Source: Trichoderma breve (taxonomy: Eukaryota; Ascomycota; Sordariomycetes; Hypocreales; Hypocreaceae). Taken from it: a stretch of 64,000 nt of DNA. The translations under genes were made by a program, and so were the position numbers. The stretch is taken from NCBI RefSeq assembly GCF_028502605.1, contig NC_079233.1, positions 2,604,001-2,668,000 on the forward strand, in the 5' to 3' direction. The notes under the pieces were generated by a model. It saw only the letters and a program-made list of their open reading frames with translations. It searched no databases and had not been told where the DNA came from. Positions 57,709 through 64,000 of the stretch are shown piece after piece (the stretch's first letter is position 1; the number at the start of each line of letters is the position of its first letter).

Positions 57709-59436
57709 ATGTCCGACGCCCCCGAAACCAACGCGGAGGCGCGAAAGCACTCCATCGGCATCCACACTACCCAGGATGTCGAGCACATCGAGGCTCCCAT
57801 CACATGGAAGGCCTACCTCATGTGCGCCTTTGCCTCCTTTGGTGGTATCTTCTTCGGCTACGACTCCGGTTACATCAACGGTGTCAACGGCTCCGCCATC
57901 TTCTACAAGGCCGTTGAGGGCGCTGCCGCTACCAAGCTCACCGACCCCCATTCCTCCCTCATCACCTCCATTCTGTCTTGCGGTACCTTCTTCGGTGCTC
58001 TGATTGCTGGTGACGTCTCCGACTGGATCGGCCGAAAGTGGACCGTCATCATCGGCTGCTTCATCTACATGATCGGTGTCATTATCCAGATGGTTACTTC
58101 TCCCGAGCACGCTCTTGGTCCCATTGTCGCTGGTCGTCTCATTGCCGGTCTCGGTGTCGGTTTCGAGTCTGCCATTGTCATTCTGTACATGTCTGAGATT
58201 GTAAGTTGGACAATGTTTCTCCTCCATTCCTGTCATCTCAGCTGCTAACCTGTTTGCCTCTTCCAGTGCCCCCGCAAGGTCCGTGGTGCCCTTGTCGCTG
58301 GTTACCAGTTCTGCATTACCATCGGTATCCTTCTCGCTTCTTGCGTCGTTTACGGTACCAAGGACTACACCAACACTGGCGCCTACCGTATCCCCATCGC
58401 CATCCAGTTCCCCTGGGCTCTGATCCTCGGTGGTGGTCTCCTCTTCCTCCCCGACTCTCCCCGTTACTTCGTCAAGAAGGGTGAGATCCAGAAGGCCATC
58501 AACTCCCTGTCTCGTGTTCGTGGCCAGCCTGAGGACTCCGAGTATGTCCAGAACGAGCTTGCTGAGATTATCGCCAACGAGGAGTACGAGCGTGCCCTGA
58601 TCCCCTCCACCACCTGGTTCGGCTCTTGGGCCAACTGCTTCAAGGGTTCTCTGTGGACCGGCAAGTCTAACCTGCGACGAACCATCCTCGGTACCTCTCT
58701 CCAGATGATGCAGCAGTGGACCGGTGTCAACTTCATCTTCTACTACTCCACCCCCTTCCTCCAGTCCACCGGTGCCATCAGCAACTCTTTCTTGATCTCC
58801 CTCATCTTCTCCCTGGTCAACGTCTGCTCCACTCCTCTGTCTTTCTGGACCGTTGAGCGATTCGGTCGTCGTTCCATCCTCATCATTGGTGCCGGTGGTA
58901 TGCTTATCTGCCAGTTCCTCGTCGCCATCATCGGTGTCACTGTCGGCTTCAACAAGACCCACCCCGACCCCAGCAACCCCGGCTCCGACCTGGCCGACAA
59001 CATCTCCGCTGTCAACGCCCAGATTGCCTTCATCGCCATCTTCATCGCCTTCTTCGCCTCCACCTGGGGTCCCGGTGCCTGGATTGTCATTGGTGAAATC
59101 TTCCCTCTGCCTATCCGATCTCGTGGTGTTGCTCTGTCCACCGCTTCCAACTGGCTGTGGAACACCATCATCACCGTCATCACCCCCTACATGGTTGGTA
59201 CCGATAAGGGCAACCTGAAGTCATCCGTCTTCTTCATCTGGGGAGGTCTCTGCACTTGCGCTTTCGTCTACTCCTACTTCCTCATCCCCGAGACCAAGGG
59301 CCTGTCTCTCGAGCAGGTCGACAAGATGATGGAGGAGACCACCCCCCGTACCTCTGGCAAGTGGAAGCCTACTACCACCTTCGCTGCCCAGATGGGCACT
59401 GGTGAGTACATTGAGAAGGCTGTCGTTGAGGTCTAA
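57709..59436 (+). CDS. Hexose/glucose transporter, MFS sugar-porter family
   Basis: Predicted 553 residues; exons 57709-58200 and 58267-59436, intron 58201-58266 (GTAAGT...CCAG). Plasma-membrane sugar/H+ symporter of twelve helices. Signatures seen: FGYDSGYINGV in helix 1, GDVSDWIGRKW after helix 2, GRLIAGLGVGFESA, LPDSPRYFVKKG before the central loop, QQWTGVNFIFYYST in helix 7, VERFGRRSIL and FLIPETKGLSLEQVD at the end. It resembles fungal glucose uptake carriers such as Neurospora RCO-3/HGT-type and Trichoderma Gtt1, but which cannot be decided. Codons strongly favour C in third position (TTC, ATC, GTC), unlike neighbouring genes, which points to high expression. It has a typical strong-promoter leader. 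Confidence 0.94.
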
Positions 59437-60687
59437 GCGTTTCCTGCATCGATTTGGATAAAGGAGGTGTTCTTTTTTCTTTTTTTTCCCTTTTTACTAT
59501 TTCCTTTATAACGTGGTGGGGTGGATAGCTGCAGGTAATGGTCTACCTCTGCAGTTTTGTGATGAAATCATACCCGGGGCACGGCGGATGTGTCCTAAGA
59601 GATGTGTTTGACGACGGAGATGCTTTTGTAATGCGGTAGATGTGGACATAACTATTACTACTAGTTAAAAAATGTTATCCCAAGATCCAAAAAACTCTTT
59701 CCCTTCGCGCTTTAAGGATGCGAAACGACTTTTGTCCTTTTCAGTTCCTTTTTAGCTACCCTGTTTTACTACTACTTTATCTTAATAAGATCACATACTT
59801 GATCTACATGTTGGTTTTGTTTTCTCTTTTGTGTGTGTGTGCGTGGTTGAGACTTCCCCTTGTCTATGGTTGCATGACTTGTTGTTTGAATTTTGCACAC
59901 TGGGTTTCCCTCCCTTGAATTCTTCCTTTACCTGTTTTGTGCAGTGCTAGCGTTCCCTGCAAAAACGCAGCTGATGTGAGATTTTTTCTCTCGGTTCTCG
60001 GTACCCCCATGCATGAAACTGGACCAATCACTTTGGGCGTGGTACGTACCACGAACAAGGAGGGAGAGAGTTTCGCCTCATGACTGAATTTGGTAATTGG
60101 GATTATTGAAGGGAGGGAAGAAGGGGGGTGGAGGGTGTGATTTGGTTTTATTTTGGGTTGATGTTACGTTGTGCTTTGGTTGTGGTGCTGTGTACTAAGG
60201 GACGTTGATGTGATGGATGTTGTGGGTGAGTTTGTTACCTAACATATTCATGCTTGTGAATGGTTTGTGTTTGGTAAATGGTACTGATTTTTGAGCTTAC
60301 TGAAAAAGGGATTGATGTATTTTCCTATTTGGGTAGTTGGTAGGTTGCTTGTATAGCAAGCAGGGGTTGTTATTCACGTGCATAATGATCACTGTCTGCT
60401 TAATGCGATGTGTTTGAGCTGGATACTCAGGTTGTGTAAGAATGGCACGAGCAGTGGAAATTGCTGAATACGCAGCCTTGTATGAAAACTCTGACTTGAT
60501 TTGATTGTTTCCCTCTTGCAAAGACCATTCCATGTACTAATAGTCAACCGTGATAGGGGGGTATCTTGGGTATTATATCTTATCGTGACGACTTTCATGA
60601 ATACAAACAAAAGTAGAACCAACCATCCCTGTACTCGATAACCCGCAAGCAGTATTACAGCAACAAAAGAGTCTTGTATCACCGCCA
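59437..60687. other. 3' flanks of two convergent genes
   Basis: About 1.25 kb between convergent hexose transporter and rhodopsin-domain gene. T-rich, with no supported coding region; 3' UTRs of both genes are expected here. Confidence 0.6.
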
Positions 60688-62339
60688 TCAGCCGTTACTC
60701 CTGCTCGCAGAGGGAGCAGCCTGACCACGGTGATCAGGCCCTTCACTCGTCTCGCTCGTCTCGCTCACCGAAGCCACCGGCCCCTGCAAGATATTCTCCG
60801 TGCTCTTCTCGCTCCCGTTCTCTCCACCAGCGGTACTGCCCAAGGGCCTCATGCCGCTCTTCGTCGCCCGCCACGACTGCAGGGCATAAGGGCCTTCTGC
60901 GCCGGGCCTGGCGGGCGTGTTGCCGCTGCTGCCGCCGCTGCGCGTCTTCTCGGAAAAGTACGTGACGAGGGGCGCGAGCGTGGGCACGCATGCGATGATG
61001 ATTCCAACGGCCGTCTCGACAATGGACCACTTGATGGCTTCGGCGGAATCGAGGTAGTTGGATAGGTTGCTGATGGTTTGGATGCGGATGATTTGGACAA
61101 TGGTGACAAAGAGACCCAAGGCGAAGAGGCACAGGAGGGCGATTTTGCGACGGATCTTCATCTGGAGCTTGAGGAGGACGGGGAAGGGGAGGACGAGCCT
61201 AGACAACATAGGTTAGGAGACATGTATGCCGAGAGTGTATAAAGAGACGCGAGAAACTTACGTGATTACGTCAAAGATAATCGTCAAAGACGAGAATGTG
61301 AGGTAAAAGGGAACGGCATCAGCACAATGGCCGGGCACGAGAGGCTCCCATTGCTTCTGGACCTAATTATACAAGATTGTCAGGATATATTCGTTATTAT
61401 TTTCACGCTTAATAAAGATGGCATCTCAAAAAGGGGGGGCTGCGTGTCAGAATGTTTTGTCGTACCGGAATACACAGAAACAGGAAAACCAGCATAAACG
61501 CTATGTGTGCCATCGTAACAATCGCGGCAATCGAGATGGGCAGCAGTCGGTACGTCCCAGGTACCAAACGTACGTAGGATACGAGAAGACTGGTCTTGAA
61601 GCCCCAAATGCCAAGAACATAGCTAGTTAGACAAAAGAGTTGTGAGCCAACAGTATCCCTCACGAGGGCTGAAAGAGGAATTTGCTTACAATGGTGCGCC
61701 GATATATTGCGTCTAGAAGGATTTAATGATTCATTCATGGAAACGATGGGAAGTAAGGACAGGGGTGAAAGTACTTTGCCAAAATTGAGGACATTTTCGT
61801 CCGGCATGGTATCGAGTTCAATCAGCCCGAGGCCCCATTTCGTTTCTGCAGAGTAGTTTAGCAATTGATCCTTTCAAACCAGAATAGTCGACTGGGTTGG
61901 GTAATGGGATAGACATACGGACGACAGTTGCTGAAGTGTACCCGCAAGCTCCAATCTGTTTCCAATCCCAATTCGAGTCAGTGGACCAGCCAGTAGACGA
62001 GAGTTTTCCTTCGAAACCACCCGGACGAGGTTAATCGATAGGGAAACGTTCAATCGGTCGCATACCCAGCTAGCAATGATCAACCAGTCATCTGTGTTTC
62101 TTTGGTTAGCATCTGACCTATCGGATCCCACAAGAGAGCCGAGAAACGAAGCCGCAGTGACGATCGCCAAGGGCCCCTTTCAGATACGTACCCAGACCGA
62201 CCGCCTTTGAAATCCTCGTTCTGACATAGATCCTCAGACACAGCGCGACAAGAGCCAGCGCCGTCACCGACAGTGCAACGGCAACAATGGTTGGCCCATT
62301 GTTCGGCGTACCGTCAGGCGTATTGTACGCCCACGCCAT
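60688..62339 (-). CDS. Rhodopsin-domain (PTH11-like) seven-helix membrane protein with micro-exons
   Basis: Predicted 357 residues in eight exons: 62339-62192, 62091-62066, 61955-61919, 61845-61775, 61712-61690, 61622-61466, 61362-61262 and 61198-60688. Exons 2, 3 and 5 are only 26, 37 and 23 bases. Joining restores one continuous frame with family motifs: RISKAVGLDDWLIIASW, CGYTSATVVQTKWGLGL, TQYIGAPFYVLGIWGFK, SYVRLVPGTYRLLPI and a Cys after VQKQWEPLVPGHC. About seven helices are predicted, then a hydrophilic Ser/Gly-rich tail (SEKTRSGGSSG...). No CFEM domain. Family role is sensing or signalling at the membrane; ligand unknown. Exon-4 donor (GTACTT) is weak, so that boundary is the least certain. 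An upstream in-frame Met at 62399 is possible but less likely. Confidence 0.8.
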
Positions 62340-64000
62340 GGCTTTCTCCTGGCCAAACTCTAAAGAAGCTCGGGGAGCCCGCCAGACGCCTGAGAACACA
62401 GAGGTGATAGTAGTAGAAGTAGGGGACTCTTGGGTTTTACATAACGCATGAAAAAAAAGGAAGAAAAGTTATTAATAGTAAGAAATGAGAAGCAAGTAAT
62501 CCAAATCCAGATTGTCGAGCTGCCGGAACAGGGAGGAGAACGAGGGCGAGAAGGGGTCGCCGTCTGTGCCGCACGGGGAGATCCCCAGGATATTATACTC
62601 TGTCTCGTCCGAGAGTATCCCAGATACTACTGTTAATGAAACGCAACTTGTCAAGAGCCGCGAGCTGAAGATGCATCGTGGACTCCTGACGGAGTCGGTT
62701 CCGGCGAAGGTGGCTTGCAGCTAGACAGGTTTAAAGCAGCAGGGAAGGGAAGAAGACGGGAAACAATGGAGGACGCAGACAAAGTGAAAATCACCAACAG
62801 TAGTCCCAATGTCACCTAGGCCTGCATCTAATTCCCTAAACAAGTTGGAGAGGGAAAAAATGAAAAGGAAAATGGAGGGCTGACAAGGGATGTCGACTGC
62901 CGACCCAGAGAGAGAGCCTGTCAATGCCGCATGTCATTTTCCAAGGCTCTGGAACCCCCGATCCATGCTTTTTGTTCTTTTCCCTTTTTGCACTCCCTGT
63001 AACGGTGCCGCGTAAGGAAAGAAAACCGCCCGCCTCATTGCTACTGTTCGCTGTTGCCCCCGTATTTGGTTGGCAAGCCTCTCTATTCTCTAGCCTATTC
63101 GTTTTGTGCTAGCACTGCGACATTAGCTTCCAAGCGGAGAGAGAGCCGGACATCTTACAGGTTCACCCAAGCATGGGCCTGTCAAGTCTCCTGTCCTGTA
63201 CAGTACGTCGTACTACGACCTGTATACCTGTCCTCTCTCATTGCCTGTGCCTCAGGGCATAAGCGAATAGTCGAGATGAGAGGTACTCCACGTCGAACAG
63301 CGTTCTCCCCTGTGTTACGGACGCATCTACAGGCAATGCAGCTCTCACCTGCTTTCGTCTTTCTTTCCTATTTTCGACGTACGACGTACCAATACGTCCT
63401 TTCGTCTCCTCCGTGCAGGCTTCCAACGGGCGTAGCGGCCGTATTCCACGAATCCGAGGTCCTTGGGAGGGTAGCATTCTTGCGCGTAATAGGTAAGAGA
63501 TAAAAAAAGGCCATGGCACCTGTAGGGGTCGCCCCGACCGGCAGCTGGCCCATTCGGAGATGACTGGTTTTGATTCTACGCATACATGGGGAGCTGGTTC
63601 GCCGATACAAGCTGCATTTATGCGACAAGGGACATCTGCAGTGACGACAGCTTAGTCAGAACGTCGAGGTGATGCATCGCCTGACGAATTTTGTGAGATC
63701 TGATCTGCTGGCCATGATGCCATTCAACATGAAGCATAGCCTTGCGCTGAAAAAAGAGCTATTGTTTAGCCCAGTCTGCTAGAGGAGAAGCGTGATCACT
63801 GCATTCATGCTGCTTACCAAGAATTCGTCCGCTCCCCAGACGGGGGGTTTTCAGCTTTGAGGCTTCTTCGTGCGTCTTCAGTCACCACTTGGGCTTCGGA
63901 CGAATGTGTTTTTTCCCCATCTTTTCCGTACCCCTGGTCCGCCGGAACTCCGCTTTCAAGAGCCGGCAGCCACAGCGCGGTCTTATCCAAGAAGAGTCGT
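62340..64000. other. Intergenic to window end
   Basis: Promoter side of the last gene and 1.6 kb beyond it. No supported coding region; frames up to 149 codons (63054-63503) have no recognisable domain. A gene could begin just past the window. Confidence 0.5.

Noticed and set aside
57652..58962. 436-codon open frame on the minus strand
   Set aside because: Antisense to the hexose transporter; an artefact of its C-ending codon bias. Composition (Asp, Glu, Gly, Thr runs) is not protein-like and it has no domain.
1..64000. Secondary-metabolite or defence gene cluster
   Set aside because: The UDP-glycosyltransferase, carboxylesterase and paraoxonase-like genes are far apart, with no polyketide, peptide or terpene synthase, P450 or cluster regulator between them.

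Overview
The window is nuclear DNA from a filamentous ascomycete, most likely a hypocrealean Sordariomycete such as Trichoderma. The reasons are the short introns (about 50-140 nt, GTRNGT-type donors, CTAAC-like branch points), the gene set (PTH11-like rhodopsin-domain receptors, ferric reductase, secreted metallocarboxypeptidase, PGAP4-like glycosyltransferase, K+/H+ antiporter Kha1) and long intergenic spaces. No ribosomal RNA, tRNA, CRISPR array or intact transposon was recognised. The species call is an inference from gene content and style.

Layout. 1-2444 (-): 3'-truncated ferric reductase with an SreA-type GATA site upstream. 4703-6086 (-): paraoxonase/arylesterase-like protein. 6543-7935 (-): secreted M14 carboxypeptidase. 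7936-11950: gene-free. 11951-13219 (+): PGAP4-like glycosyltransferase. 13490-14803 (-): rhodopsin-domain 7TM protein. 17808-19507 (+): secreted type-B carboxylesterase. 20283-21982 (+): thiamine-pyrimidine synthase gene thi5/nmt1 with a TPP riboswitch in a 5'-leader intron, two candidate splice donors flanking an upstream ORF, and a 13-bp perfect inverted repeat at the stop codon. 22190-23615 (+): decayed, unidentified coding sequence. 23843-27142 (-): Na,K-ATPase-like type IIC P-type ATPase. 30084-31999 (-): phosphate permease, divergent from a membrane-anchored GNAT acetyltransferase at 33376-34149 (+). 34150-41240: gene-poor with simple repeats. 41241-44032 (-): Kha1-type antiporter. 46797-48535 (-): UDP-glycosyltransferase. 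48536-57708: 9.2 kb gene-free space upstream of a highly codon-biased hexose transporter (57709-59436, +). 60688-62339 (-): second rhodopsin-domain receptor with micro-exons.

The genes do not form a metabolic cluster; the set is ordinary housekeeping and environment-facing functions (iron, phosphate, potassium, sugar, thiamine, secreted hydrolases). The standout is the thi5 leader. Its aptamer core, 17-bp P3 stem, distal and proximal donors and uORF fit the alternative-splicing riboswitch model established for Neurospora NMT1. I could also draw a candidate pairing between the aptamer and the sequence just upstream of the proximal donor.

Exon boundaries were read by eye from splice signals and reading frame. 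No similarity search or RNA data were available.
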